DNA of 64,000 nt from Omphiscola glabra (taxonomy: Eukaryota; Mollusca; Gastropoda; Lymnaeidae). Shown piece by piece: positions 32,584 through 44,536 of this stretch. The stretch lies in assembly GCA_964017045.1 (NCBI GenBank), contig OZ024802.1:14188760-14252759 (forward strand). Direction: 5' to 3'. Positions within the stretch are counted from its first letter, which is position 1. Every line of letters begins with the position of its first letter. The notes under the pieces are model-generated. The model was given only the letters and a program-made list of their open reading frames with translations, searched no databases and was not told the DNA's origin. The position numbers and the translations under genes are program-made.

Positions 32584-35500
32584 GTTTTTTTCCATTTAGA
32601 ATAGTGGCATCATTGGAGGACCGCAGAGTTTTTTCTTCCATTTAGAATAGCGGCATCATTGGAGGACCGCAGAGTTTTTTTTTCCATTTAGAATAGCGGC
32701 ATCATTGGAGGACCGCAGAGTTTTTTTCTCCATTTAGAATAGCGGCATCATTGGAGGACCGCAGAGTTTTTTTTTCCATTTAGAATAGCGGCATCATTGG
32801 AGGACCGCAGAGTTTTTTTTTCCATTTAGAATAGCGGCATCATTGGAGGACCGCAGAGTTTTTTTTTCCATTTAGAATAGCGGCATCATTGGAGGACCGC
32901 AGAGTTTTTTTTTCCATTTAGAATAGCGGCATCATTGGAGGACCGCAGAGTTTTTTTTTCCATTTAGAATAGCGGCATCATTGGAGGACCGCAGAGTTTT
33001 TTTTTCCATTTAGAATAGTGGCATCATTGGAGGACCGCAGAGTTTTTTTTTCCATTTAGAATAGCGGCATCATTGGAGGACCGCAGAGTTTTTTTTTCCA
33101 TTTAGAATAGCGGCATCATTGGAGGACCGCAGAGTTTTTTTTTCCATTTAGAATAGCGGCATCATTGGCCGACCGCAGAGTTTTTTCTTCATTTAGAATA
33201 GCGGCATCATTGGAGGACCGCAGAGTTTTTTCTTCATTTAGAATAGCGGCATCATTGGAGGACCGCAGAGTTTTTTCTTCATTTAGAATAGCGGCATCAT
33301 TGGAGGACCGCAGAGTTTTTTCTTCATTTAGAATAGCGGCATCATTGGAGGACCGCAGAGTTTTTTCTTCATTTAGAATAGCGGCATCATTGGAGGACCG
33401 CAGAGTTTTTTCTTCATTTAGAATAGCGGCATCATTGGCCGACCGCAGAGTTTTTTCTTCATTTAGAATAGTGGCATCATTGGCCGACCGCAGAGTTTTT
33501 TCTTCATTTAGAATAGTGGCATCATTGGCCGACCGCAGAGTTTTTTCTTCATTTAGAATAGTGGCATCATTGGCCGACCGCAGAGTTTTTTCTTCATTTA
33601 GAATAGTGGCATCATTGGCCGACCGCAGAGTTTTTTCTTCATTTAGAATAGTGGCATCATTGGCCGACCGCAGAGTTTTTTTTTCCATTTAGAATAGCGG
33701 CATCATTGGAGGACCGCAGAGTTTTTTCTTCATTTAGAATAGCGGCATCATTGGAGGACCGCAGAGTTTTTTTTTCCATTTAGAATAGCGGCATCATTGG
33801 AGGACCGCAGAGTTTTTTTTTCCATTTAGAATAGCGGCATCATTGGAGGACCGCAGAGTTTTTTTTTCCATTTAGAATAGCGGCATCATTGGCCGACCGC
33901 AGAGTTTTTTTTTCCATTTAGAATAGCGGCATCATTGGAGGACCGCAGAGTTTTTTCTTCATTTAGAATAGCGGCATCATTGGAGGACCGCAGAGTTTTT
34001 TTTCCATTTAGAATAGCGGCATCATTGGAGGACCGCAGAGTTTTTTTTTCCATTTAGAATAGCGGCATCATTGGAGGACCGCAGAGTTTTTTTTTCCATT
34101 TAGAATAGCGGCATCATTGGCCGACCGCAGAGTTTTTTCTTCATTTAGAATAGCGGCATCATTGGAGGACCGCAGAGTTTTTTCTTCATTTAGAATAGCG
34201 GCATCATTGGAGGACCGCAGAGTTTTTTCTTCATTTAGAATAGCGGCATCATTGGAGGACCGCAGAGTTTTTTCTTCATTTAGAATAGTGGCATCATTGG
34301 CCGACCGCAGAGTTTTTTCTTCATTTAGAATAGTGGCATCATTGGCCGACCGCAGAGTTTTTTCTTCATTTAGAATAGTGGCATCATTGGCCGACCGCAG
34401 AGTTTTTTCTTCATTTAGAATAGTGGCATCATTGGCCGACCGCAGAGTTTTTTCTTCATTTAGAATAGTGGCATCATTGGCCGACCGCAGAGTTTTTTCT
34501 TCATTTAGAATAGTGGCATCATTGGCCGACCGCAGAGTTTTTTCTTCATTTAGAATAGTGGCATCATTGGCCGACCGCAGAGTTTTTTCTTCATTTAGAA
34601 TAGTGGCATCATTGGCCGACCGCAGAGTTTTTTCTTCATTTAGAATAGTGGCATCATTGGCCGACCGCAGAGTTTTTTCTTCATTTAGAATAGTGGCATC
34701 ATTGGCCGACCGCAGAGTTTTTTCTTCATTTAGAATAGTGGCATCATTGGCCGACCGCAGAGTTTTTTCTTCATTTAGAATAGTGGCATCATTGGCCGAC
34801 CGCAGAGTTTTTTCTTCATTTAGAATAGTGGCATCATTGGCCGACCGCAGAGTTTTTTCTTCATTTAGAATAGTGGCATCATTGGCCGACCGCAGAGTTT
34901 TTTCTTCATTTAGAATAGTGGCATCATTGGCCGACCGCAGAGTTTTTTCTTCATTTAGAATAGTGGCATCATTGGCCGACCGCAGAGTTTTTTCTTCATT
35001 TAGAATAGTGGCATCATTGGCCGACCGCAGAGTTTTTTCTTCATTTAGAATAGTGGCATCATTGGCCGACCGCAGAGTTTTTTCTTCATTTAGAATAGTG
35101 GCATCATTGGCCGACCGCAGAGTTTTTTCTTCATTTAGAATAGTGGCATCATTGGCCGACCGCAGAGTTTTTTCTTCATTTAGAATAGTGGCATCATTGG
35201 CCGACCGCAGAGTTTTTTCTTCATTTAGAATAGTGGCATCATTGGCCGACCGCAGAGTTTTTTCTTCATTTAGAATAGTGGCATCATTGGCCGACCGCAG
35301 AGTTTTTTCTTCATTTAGAATAGTGGCATCATTGGCCGACCGCAGAGTTTTTCCTTCATTTAGAATAGTGGCATCATTGGCCGACCGCAGAGTTTTTTCT
35401 TCATTTAGAATAGCGGCATCATTGGCCGACCGCAGAGTTTTTTCTTCATTTAGAATAGCGGCATCATTGGCCGACCGCAGAGTTTTTTCTTCATTTAGAA

Positions 35501-36487
35501 TAGTGGCATCATTGGCCGACCGCAGAGTTTTTTCTTCATTTAGAATAGTGGCATCATTGGCCGACCGCAGAGTTTTTTCTTCATTTAGAATAGTGGCATC
35601 ATTGGCCGACCGCAGAGTTTTTTCTTCATTTAGAATAGCGGCATCATTGGCCGACCGCAGAGTTTTTTCTTCATTTAGAATAGTGGCATCATTGGCCGAC
35701 CGCAGAGTTTTTTCTTCATTTAGAATAGTGGCATCATTGGCCGACCGCAGAGTTTTTTCTTCATTTAGAATAGTGGCATCATTGGCCGACCGCAGAGTTT
35801 TTTCTTCATTTAGAATAGTGGCATCATTGGCCGACCGCAGAGTTTTTTCTTCATTTAGAATAGTGTCATCATTGGCCGACCGCAGAGTTTTTTCTTCATT
35901 TAGAATAGTGGCATCATTGGCCGACCGCAGAGTTTTTTCTTCATTTAGAATAGTGGCATCATTGGCAGACCGCAGAGTTTTTTCTTCATTTAGAATAGTG
36001 GCATCATTGGCCGACCGCAGAGTTTTTTCTTCATTTAGAATAGTGGCATCATTGGCCGACCGCAGAGTTTTTTCTTCATTTAGAATAGTGGCATCATTGG
36101 CAGACCGCAGAGTTTTTCTCGTCATTTAGAATAGCGGCATCATTGGCCGACCGCAGAGTTTTTTTTCCATTTAGAATAGTGGCATCATTGGAGGACCGCA
36201 GAGTTTTTTTTTCATTTAGAACAGTGGCATCATTGGAGGACCGCAGAGTTTTTTCTCTTCATTTAGAATAACGGCAGCATTGGCCGACCGCAGAGTTTTG
36301 TTTCCATTTAGAATAGTGGCATCATTGGAGGACCGCAGAGTTTTTTTTTCATTTAGAACAGTGGCATCATTGGAGGACCGCAGAGTTTTTTCTCTTCATT
36401 TAGAATAACGGAATCATTGGCCGACCGCAGAGTTTTTCTCTTCATTTAGAATAGTGGAATCATTGGCCGACCGCAGAGTTTTTTTTC
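32584..36487. repeat. 45-bp satellite-like array, about 86 copies (3.9 kb)
   Basis: Unit words are CTTCATTTAGAATAGTGGCA and TCATTGGCCGACCGCAGAG, plus a run of 6-9 T. Subtypes differ at the T run (CTTC versus a longer T run with TCC), GTGGC/GCGGC and GGCCG/GGAGG. Uniform 45-bp subtypes at 33165-33692 and 34117-36129 leave frames of about 175-685 codons open on both strands. Both frames show the recurrent variants as amino-acid replacements, so they are not treated as genes. A trimer of about 138 bp is duplicated at about 36150-36425. Confidence 0.97.
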
Positions 36488-36631
36488 GCGGAATGGAGAC
36501 GACGAAAATCTTGGCCCGCCCATCATTATCCCTAGCCACGTAACTTCTGATAACTTTAAATGCCGTGATAATGTTCCGTTAATGCGTAATGGTTAATACT
36601 ATTGTCAAGTTAACTATTTCCACTCATTGCT

Positions 36632-37045
36632 TTTCATCTGTTTTATCCATGTGTCATCTGTTTCATCCATGCTTCATCCATGTTTCATTCATGTTTTATC
36701 TAATTTTCATCCATGTTTTATCTTATTTTCATCCATGTTTTATCTAATTTTCATCCCTGTTTTATCTAATTTTCATCCATGTTTAGCTAATTTTCATCCA
36801 TGTTTATATAATTTTTATCCATGTTTATCTAATTTTCATCCATGTTTATCTAATTTTCATCCATATTTATATAATTTTCATCCATGTTTATCTAATTTTC
36901 ATCCATGTTTCATCTAATTTTCATCCATGTTTCATCTAATTTTCATCCATGTTTTATCAATGCTTCATCTGTTTCCTCCATGTTTCATCTATGCTTCATT
37001 TGTTTCCTCCATGTTTCATCTAATATTCACACATGTTTCATCGAT
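36632..37045. repeat. 21-bp minisatellite, about 19 copies
   Basis: Unit core TCTAATTTTCATCCATGTTT, 21-bp spacing, with edge copies reading TGTTTCATC or CTTCATC. Confidence 0.93.
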
Positions 37046-37995
37046 GTCTCATCAACTCTCTCTTTCCCTTTCTCCTTCCACCCTCTACATCTTAATACTT
37101 CCTCCCCCCTTCCTCGAAACACCTGGTCTATTTTCTTTGGGTTTAGTTACACCCCCTCCCCCCACCACGCACACGCACACCTCCATCACACGCCTTATCT
37201 CTCAGGATGGATGTTTTGTCAAATAAGGAATCTGTTTGTCACTGACAGGTCTTAATCTCATTGCATTCTTTTTTCAGCTTTCAGTTCCCCTTAAAAACGG
37301 GACTACCAGGCTTCCTTGGTTACGAGGGTTATTTAAAAACAATAAAACTTCGATCACACCTAAGGATCAAATCTTGATATTTCTTTAAGCCCTCCCTCCC
37401 CCCCCCCCCTTCCGAGACCCAGTTGCTCACCAAACACGTAACTGAGACTTAACAGTAAAATATGTCATATTTAAAAACCGGTGATCTCTTGGTGTATTGG
37501 GTGGCGGTTGGTGGGTGTGGTGGGGGGGGGGGAGGTGGGGTTAACGATCAGTCAAATATGAACTAAACCAGTTTAGCTCCCCCCCTTCTTGTGAACAGCG
37601 ATTAGATGGAGAAGGAAAACAGGGGCAGGAAACCACAAACAAGTTGAAAGGACAAAGGTGATGATAAGCGAACAAGAAAGACAACTCTAATTGCTGTAAT
37701 CTTCTGCTCCGATATTTACATACCGTGAAAGACGCGGGAAACGGGTGGTTGTCACTGACATTTGCCGTGTCAACGCGCGCGCGGCACTTATTAATTTGTC
37801 AGCATTCGAATATGACGTCACGTGTTTCCCAGGGGCCAGCTATCCCAGTCCGCGAATATGACTTGGTCGGATTTGTCAAAAATGAAAATGTTAAGATGAA
37901 ACAATAAGACACACCTACCAGAGAACATAGCGTTGAGAATGAAACCACGTCACTTCCGCAAAACAGATCCTGTGAGTAAATCACTAGTACCAGAC
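37046..37995. other. Unique sequence with C- and G-rich runs
   Basis: C-rich at 37140-37165 and 37388-37410, G-rich at 37490-37540. No gene or element recognised. Confidence 0.5.
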
Positions 37996-38357
37996 ATCAG
38001 GTTAAACATGTTGTGCCATCTAGTACTTCAGGTTAAACATGTTGTGCCATCTAGTACTTCAGGTTAAACATGGTGTGTCATCTAATACTTCAGGTTAAAC
38101 ATGTTGTGCCATCTAGTACTTCAGGTTAAACATGTTGTGCCATCTAGTACTTCAGGTTAAACATGGTGTGTCATCTAATACTTCAGGTTAAACATGTTGT
38201 GCCATCTAGTACTTCAGGTTAAACATGTTGTGCCATCTAGTACTTCAGGTTAAACATATTGTGCCATCTAGTACTTCAGGTTAAACATGTTGTGCCATCT
38301 AGTACTTCAGGTTAAACATGTTGTGCCATCTAGTACTTCAGGTTAAACATGTTTTGT
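37996..38357. repeat. 31-bp minisatellite, about 11.6 copies
   Basis: Unit words are CTAGTACTTCAGGTTAAACA and TGTTGTGCCAT. A GGTGTGTCATCTAATAC variant appears at two positions three units apart, showing a 93-bp duplicated block. Confidence 0.94.
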
Positions 38358-38450
38358 CAGCTGGACTTCCCACTTCCCTGGGTTTCCAGCCGACTGTAAA
38401 TTTACGGAAAGTCGGTAAAACAATGTGACCTTTTATTACTTGTTCGTAAT

Positions 38451-38559
38451 TGTCCGTAACAACTCTAGGATGTCTGTAAAAACTTTAGGATGTCCGTAAC
38501 AACTTTAGGATGTCCGTAACAACTCTAGGATGTCTGTAACAACTCTAGGATGTCCATAA
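38451..38559. repeat. 20-bp minisatellite, about 5 copies
   Basis: Unit TGTCCGTAACAACTCTAGGA. Isolated decayed copies (TGTCCGTAACAA) recur near 38820-38890. Confidence 0.92.
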
Positions 38560-39189
38560 AAAGAAGGAAAAAAACTCCCAAAAAAATGAACTGAAATTCT
38601 CGACATTTGCTTTTTTGCTGATTAAAAATTGAGAAGTAAAATATTGATGAGTGGTCGCTTTATAAACTAATGCTTTACTCATATCATTTCGCGTCCTTTG
38701 GCAAGGAGTTTTATACTATAGATAACGCAATACAGATGCAACCACGGATCTTTATTCTTTCTATCGTTTTAAATTTTGTTTTAAAAGTTGTCTTAATAAG
38801 ACCATTAAAAGATGTGTTGTGTCCGTAACAATTTGAAGATGTGAAACGTTTGTCTGTAGAAATTGTGAAGATGTGAAATGTCCGTAATTTTTATTTTGAT
38901 TCGGCAACCACGTTCATTCCTAACTTAACTTAACCATAAAATACAGGGTTTAAATTTAATATCTAAATAAATGTACATTAATTTACCACCTAACATATGT
39001 ACATTAACTTAGGAGACACTCCCCCCACGCCTTTCAGATCCCAAGGCTACCCAAATGACTACCAGGCTCAATAAGATGATGTAACATCATCAATATTATA
39101 TATAAGTCAACATGCGGTCCGTGGCTTCACTGGTGTTGGTGTCATCAAGAATATCTGAAAGAACTGATTTTTAAACATGTAACCTTAAA
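38560..39189. other. Unique AT-rich sequence
   Basis: Nothing recognised beyond decayed copies of the preceding repeat. Confidence 0.45.
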
Positions 39190-39467
39190 GAACCTGCGGT
39201 CCTCAACTCAGTCCTTACTGAAAATTCCCAGTGTGGATGAACACAGAAAAAAGTCGTACGGAGTGCGCTCTTTGGAAGCGATAGCGCCAAAGTTATGGAA
39301 TAGTTTAGCTCCATCTTTGAGGAGTACTGACAAGGATAGACATTCATTTAGGAAACATTTAAAGACTTTTTTGTTTAATAGATTTGATGACACCAGAGCG
39401 CAGTGAGCATGCTAAAGTAGCATGGATACCAGCGCTATAGAAGTATCCAATCAAACAATCAATCTAC
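39190..39467 (+). mobile_element. 3' end of a CR1/L2-like non-LTR retrotransposon
   Basis: A coding tail is followed by a short 3' region containing GCGCTATAGAAGTATCC and a (CAAT)n-like tail (CAATCAAACAATCAATC). Heavily 5'-truncated, as is usual for LINE copies. A hAT MITE is inserted about 5 bp beyond the tail. Confidence 0.8.
39218..39406 (+). pseudogene. Reverse transcriptase C-terminal fragment (LINE)
   Basis: An intact 62-codon frame ends at TGA 39404-39406. It contains LEAIAPKLWNSLAPSLRST and SFRKHLKTFLFNRF, the short conserved block found at the C-terminus of CR1/L2/Jockey-type ORF2 proteins (pattern APxLWNxLP...FKxxLKTxLF). The fingers/palm, FADD motif and endonuclease are missing, so it cannot be active. 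The absence of internal stops over this length may be chance or may reflect a fairly young copy. Confidence 0.85.
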
Positions 39468-39472
39468 TAGGG

Positions 39473-39667
39473 CAGTGGTTGGCAAACTCATGAATCAAAA
39501 GAGCCAAAAAATCAGTAGCCGATTGATTAAAAACAATTGAGATGTAAATTTCTTTTCAAGAACCATGTTTTTCGGAGTCAAAACCTATTTGTGACCGACT
39601 GGCCCAGCCGCACTCGGGTCGTTAAAGAGCCGCATGCTGCTCCCAAGCCGCTATTTGCTGACCACTG
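39473..39667. mobile_element. hAT MITE (CAGTGGTTGGCAAA ends)
   Basis: A 195-bp element starting CAGTGGTTGGCAAAC and ending TTTGCTGACCACTG. Flanks are TACTAGGG (left) and TATAGGG (right), an 8-bp duplication if one base was lost. The interior has GAGCCGCATGC near the right end, a word common in this type of hAT MITE. A different family from the SPIN-like copies. No coding capacity. Confidence 0.82.
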
Positions 39668-39895
39668 TATAGGGCATACTCATGGCGTGACCCGACTCCC
39701 ACAGGTTTACCCAATTACCTGCTCGGAGTCTCCCTCCTCTGTCTAGTGGCTACCTGCTCTTTCTGGTGACTACCTGCTCGGCGTGGTGACAATTTGTATT
39801 TAACTGATCTATGTTTGGAAAGTAACTCGAGTCAACTTGTACTATTGAATATGGGCATTCAATATGGAACTATCCGGACATATACTATGCGTATA
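39668..39895. other. Short unique spacer between two MITEs
   Basis: Contains two CTACCTGCTC words; nothing else recognised. Confidence 0.45.
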
Positions 39896-40437
39896 CACCT
39901 ATACCTCGCAATACGGCCGCTCTTTATACGGCATTTCGCTTTACGGCCAACTTTAAATTATGGCACTTTTTTGGTTTACGGCCCACGATGTTTCATTATA
40001 CGGCCAATAGATAACCTCTCTTTAGTTTCAGCTTCTCCCCTTAGGCGGCGCTGCTTTAGTAGTCTGCCTTATTTCCTGTGCTATCCCACCTTATTCATAT
40101 CCTGTGACTCAGTAAGTTGACGTGTTTGTTTCTGTTTTGTTTGTTTGGATTAATTGGTGAATTTTATTTTATGCATAAATTTTGTTTTTTAATTTATATG
40201 TTTATTATTTTTAAATTTCTGTTTACTATTACAATGTTTTGTACTTTTATTTTTATAGGAAATGAAAAGAATAAAATAATTTATGAACTAACGACTTTAT
40301 TATTTTATACAAAAATTGGAACAGATCAAATTAAATTTGTATGAGTTTATATCAAAATTATTGATTCATTATACGGCTTTTCGCTTTACGGCCAACCTTT
40401 CCGGAACGTATCTAGGCCGTAAAGCGAGGTATAGGTG
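39896..40437. mobile_element. Tigger/pogo-like MITE with TA target duplication
   Basis: Terminal inverted repeats of 23 bp with two mismatches: CACCTATACCTCGC then AATACGGCC at the left, and the complement with TTTACGGCC at the right (40415-40437). TA flanks both ends (39894-39895 and 40438-40439). ATACCTCG near the tip is typical of Tigger elements. TTTCGCTTTACGGCCAAC also occurs as a direct repeat just inside both ends (about 39934-39951 and 40379-40396). The AT-rich middle has no transposase. Confidence 0.87.
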
Positions 40438-41221
40438 TATATGCATGCCAGGTAAAATATCTTTATATTTATACATTATTCATAAAACACGTTTTTTTAT
40501 GAAAGAATATATACATTTTCTCTTAAACGTCCTGCTGGAATGTCTTATTGTAATATCATGTCAAATGACACTTAACATGACATTTACACATGACATTTGA
40601 GCAGGGAATGTAAGGTAAAATGTACATTTAAAATAATTTGCATTAGCCATATATAATTATCATCCAGTATCTTAGTTCACACTCAAGACGTAATAATGTC
40701 TCGTGTCGATTCACACCTTTCCCGTCGGATCACTTTAACGACGTCAAAACTTTCGTGGCGCAGGTCACGGTTGAGGTTTCAGAGTGAGTATTACCCTCCT
40801 CTGGTCCCTATAATTAGGTTCAAGCTAGCGCGGCAGGCAACAGGCGACTAGCACCACAAGAAAAAGAGAGGTGACTATCCCAAGCGAGACCGTCACGGCC
40901 TCAAGAATTTATTGAAGCGTAACAGAAAGGCTCACCTCTAATAACATTTGAAAAAAAGGATTAAAATGACAAGACGTCCACGGTAATTTTACAACAATCG
41001 ATGACGTCAAAGAAATTAGTTTTTTTTTTTGTTTTGGTTTGAGTTTTTAATGAAGGTATTTTTTCCCAATATGTGAAAATCCACAATGCCTTAAGTTGTA
41101 TGTAATTGGTTAAATTTAAATGTTATAACCTACTGAAAAAAAATTAAATAAATTATAATAAAACAACCCATATAAACAAAGCTTGTCGTATAAATCCGTT
41201 TATAAAATATAATAGTGAGGA
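40438..41221. other. Unique sequence
   Basis: Nothing recognised. AT-rich at 41100-41215. Confidence 0.45.
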
Positions 41222-41748
41222 AAAGGGGGGTGGCGATGAAAATTTGACACAACATGCATTTTATAAGAATCTCAATTAGTGCTCCCCGCTGTCCCACAGC
41301 TCACAATCGGACAAATTTTTTCCACGCCTCTGACCTAAATTAATATTCCAATGACCCACCCGCTTTTACATCGCAGATTTATTTCAACAACAATTTCAGA
41401 AAAAACACAGGAAAGATATGACTCACCAAACGCTGTGGCGGTATTTTTTTAAAAAGTCTCTTTTTTAGCGCAGTTATCGGAAAATTTATTTCGTGAAATC
41501 AGTGTCATCATATAATATTTCATTTATCTATCCCCTGAAAAACAGTAAAAAACTGATTTTTGGTGGTTGGGGTGAATGGCTGAAAATTTGATTGAAATTT
41601 TTGTCATCGGCAACGATCCCTTGTGACAAGATAGGTTGACGGGAAGTGGGTTAATTAGCCGTCCGAAGATTTTGCCACACAGCCAGCCTGGAAGAAAAAC
41701 ACGAATAAAAGCGACAATAATATTAAGAATTTTTTTTAAAAATCAAGT
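41222..41748 (+). repeat. ~530-bp dispersed repeat, copy 2
   Basis: Collinear with 7856-8387. Matching words are TTTATAAGAATCTCAATT, CTAAATTAATATTCCAATG, CCCACCCGC, TTTAGCGCAGTTATCGG, TTTATTTCGTGAAATCAGT, ATAGGTTGACGGGAAGTGGG and ATTTTGCCACA. It lacks the poly-C and poly-G runs of copy 1. Identity looks around 70 percent. Class unknown; both copies end in T-rich/A-rich sequence. Confidence 0.65.
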
Positions 41749-41934
41749 TTGAGAACATGGTAGAGTTGAAGGCATACTTATAATGTAGTAATACTTATAA
41801 TGTAGGAACTTCTACTAATCAATGGATCTATAACTGCATATGTGTGCTGGTCACTGAGTGTAGCAAGTCATAGGTGTGCTGACATCGAAAGTTACAAATA
41901 TCTATCGCATATACTCGCCCATAGGTAACACCAA

Positions 41935-42025
41935 TGGAAAGGTCACTCCAGTGTATATAGGTCGTACCAGTGGATATGTCACTTCAGTGGATATGTCACA
42001 TCAGTGGATCTGTCACACCACTGGA
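41935..42025. repeat. ~18-bp degenerate minisatellite, about 5 copies
   Basis: Repeated CAGTGGATATGTCAC with variants. A G run follows at about 42044. Confidence 0.8.
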
Positions 42026-42425
42026 TAGGTCCCAGCCTTAGTTTGGGGGGGGGGTTACATGACCACTTAAAACGCCAATGAAACGAATATTTTGTTAAAA
42101 ATACGTAACAAAAGTGTTTCTCATGAAAATTGGAAAATGAAGAGGAATTGTCACAAATCCCGTAATCTTAAATGAACATTTAAAAAAAATAAAAAGAAAT
42201 TTTTCATTTTTTTTTAAAACCAACAACAACTGATTGCCTTATGATCGAGCTTAAGTGCACGCGCCTGGCCTACTGATACGGCGCCCTTGACTTCAGATCT
42301 CTGTAATGTCGAGTATATATGTAGCGCCCCTGAATTTGTATAGACATTTTTCGTATTAAAAAAAATATAAAAAGTGCGAGCGACCTATACTTAAATTGGT
42401 TTACGGCTGAACATCTTGAAAATAA
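42026..42425. other. Unique sequence
   Basis: Nothing recognised. Confidence 0.45.
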
Positions 42426-42494
42426 CTTGCCCGTGTCATACGTGTCATACGTGTCATACATGCTATACATTTCATACATGTCATAAACGCCATA
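42426..42494. repeat. 9-10-bp minisatellite, about 7 copies
   Basis: CGTGTCATA repeated, decaying to the right (CATGCTATA, CATTTCATA). Confidence 0.88.
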
Positions 42495-44360
42495 AATTAA
42501 CACTGGGTATATCAGAAACATGATTAGTGTGCAACTTGTGCTCGGACTCGGAGTACATTGAAGATATTTCACGGTTTTTTCCGGAGGTGTGACGCGAGTG
42601 TTAATAGTTTTTAAATCACCTTCGTAACTAAGGAGCTGTAATTTAATAACTCGCGTGCAGACTCTAAAATTTGAATTTATTGAGGTGTTCAATATCACAT
42701 AGTCTCCCTTATTACAGGAGAATTACTATTTCTTTATTTTTTCCCCATTCGGTTCAGTTCGTTTTGAGAAGCACGTCCATGTCATTTTCTAACCCATCTT
42801 TTGTACATGCTTATTTTATCGGCATCCATCAGAACCGACACACTATAAAGATAGTTTACAGTTGATTTCCATCTCATCCGGGTATAATGTATAACATTCA
42901 TTCATTTGCATTTTTACGCGGATTCTTCACTTGATGACGTCAAATCTGCTTGTTTTTTTTGAGGCGTAACGAGATCTGCCGAGACTTTGAGGTGAGGTTA
43001 TTTATAGCATTCAGTAAGAGTTGCAATAGAAACTGCGAAGATTCTCTCAGAGGAATTACCCACATTGCCGCACACACACGCCCTGAGAAAATTCACTCAC
43101 ACCATCTTCACGACCAGCGCTCTGTTCTTTGAGCATGCACTAAACAACGGATCGAAAGGACTGCCTCCCTCCGGATCAATTGCAGCAACACCCTCAATGA
43201 TTTGTACAAACCGTTCAATAGCTTCTTGTTTACCAATAGCTTTTTTTTTTTTCGTTCTGTGAAATAGATTTTAAAATAGAACGTGTGTTGTGAGAGTATT
43301 TAAGTATTGAATCTTGATATGCTATTTATAGTAGTTGTATATGTAAACACGCACACACACAAAATTACATACAAACTAATGCATACACGCATAAATACAT
43401 ACCAACTGTGTATGTATAAATATAATTTAGGGTAAATAAATTTACTGTAAAAACATCCGGATTCCACTCCCACCACACTTTTATTTTTACTGTGAGAGTA
43501 TTGCAGACTATGCAGCCAATTGCTGGATCTCGTGGTAACAAATGCCCGATGGGCAATCGCTGGTGTAGAGAATGCCCTACGATCAATTTTTTACAAAAAT
43601 AAGTTGCATCTTAATCGAAGATCGCATCTGACGGAATCAGGTAACATTTTTTATCTGGTTTAGAGATTATATACACGATGAAGGTTCAACACACGACAAG
43701 TGGTGTAATCTCTAACAAAAGACTGCGTCGTTTAGCATTTTACGTCGTGTGCAGAAAATAATTATACACCATTAACATTATTTTAATGATTGCCATTAAT
43801 TTCACTTGCCTTATTTTAAATAAAGATTATTTATTAACCAGAAAAGGGATTTGAGGTCACGGGTGCAGGCAGTGCGAGATCAACCATGGTGAAACTGGTT
43901 TTCTTCTGCCAGGTCTTCTCTAAATTCTGGAGAAAAAAAATAGTTGACCTACTTTTCCTGAAAAATGATAACTTCATGATCAATCAATGTTTAAAATATT
44001 CGATTTAGTTGTATGCGTTAAAAAACAAAAATCAAAGCAATGAAAGTAATAACTATCCCATTACCATCAGCTTATTTCGTATTTGTTATTTTAATTTCAA
44101 ACAGATAAAATGTAGCAGCTTAATTCAAAGATATTTGAGTCCGATTCTCAAAAGAATATCGAATAAAAAGTGATATTTTAAGGTGCAAACAGCTCAGTAG
44201 TAGACAATGAAAACATGAGTAGTTCAACAATTTGTTGATGGTATCGAAGCAGCCCCAGAACCTGGATTCGTTTCCTCACCACAGTCGTCAAAAAAAAAAA
44301 ACCAGACACCCTTGCGTCTACAGGCCTACAACGATATGCCTAAATCTGAAATTGCAATGT
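42495..44360. other. 1.9 kb of unique sequence
   Basis: No gene or element recognised. At 43692-43751 CACACGAC and GTCGTGTG form a short inverted pair. Short frames (42671-43262) lack domains. Confidence 0.45.
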
Positions 44361-44536
44361 CAATAGATCTACCAATAAAGACAGGTAGTCAATAGATCGG
44401 CCAATCAAGACAGGTAGTCCATTATAGATCTACCAATAAAGACAGATAGTCAATAGATCTACCAATAAAGACAGGTAGTCCATAGATCTGCCATTAAAGA
44501 CAGGTAGTCAAAAGATCTGCCAATAAAGACAGGTAA
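44361..44536. repeat. 29-bp minisatellite, about 6 copies
   Basis: Unit words are AGATCTACCAATAAAGACAG and GTAGTCAAT, with an insertion (TTAT) in the third copy. Confidence 0.92.

Noticed and set aside
32246..32604. Host exon in overlapping 76-88 codon frames
   Set aside because: No recognisable motif, open frames on both strands, and no clear splice context that can be judged by eye.
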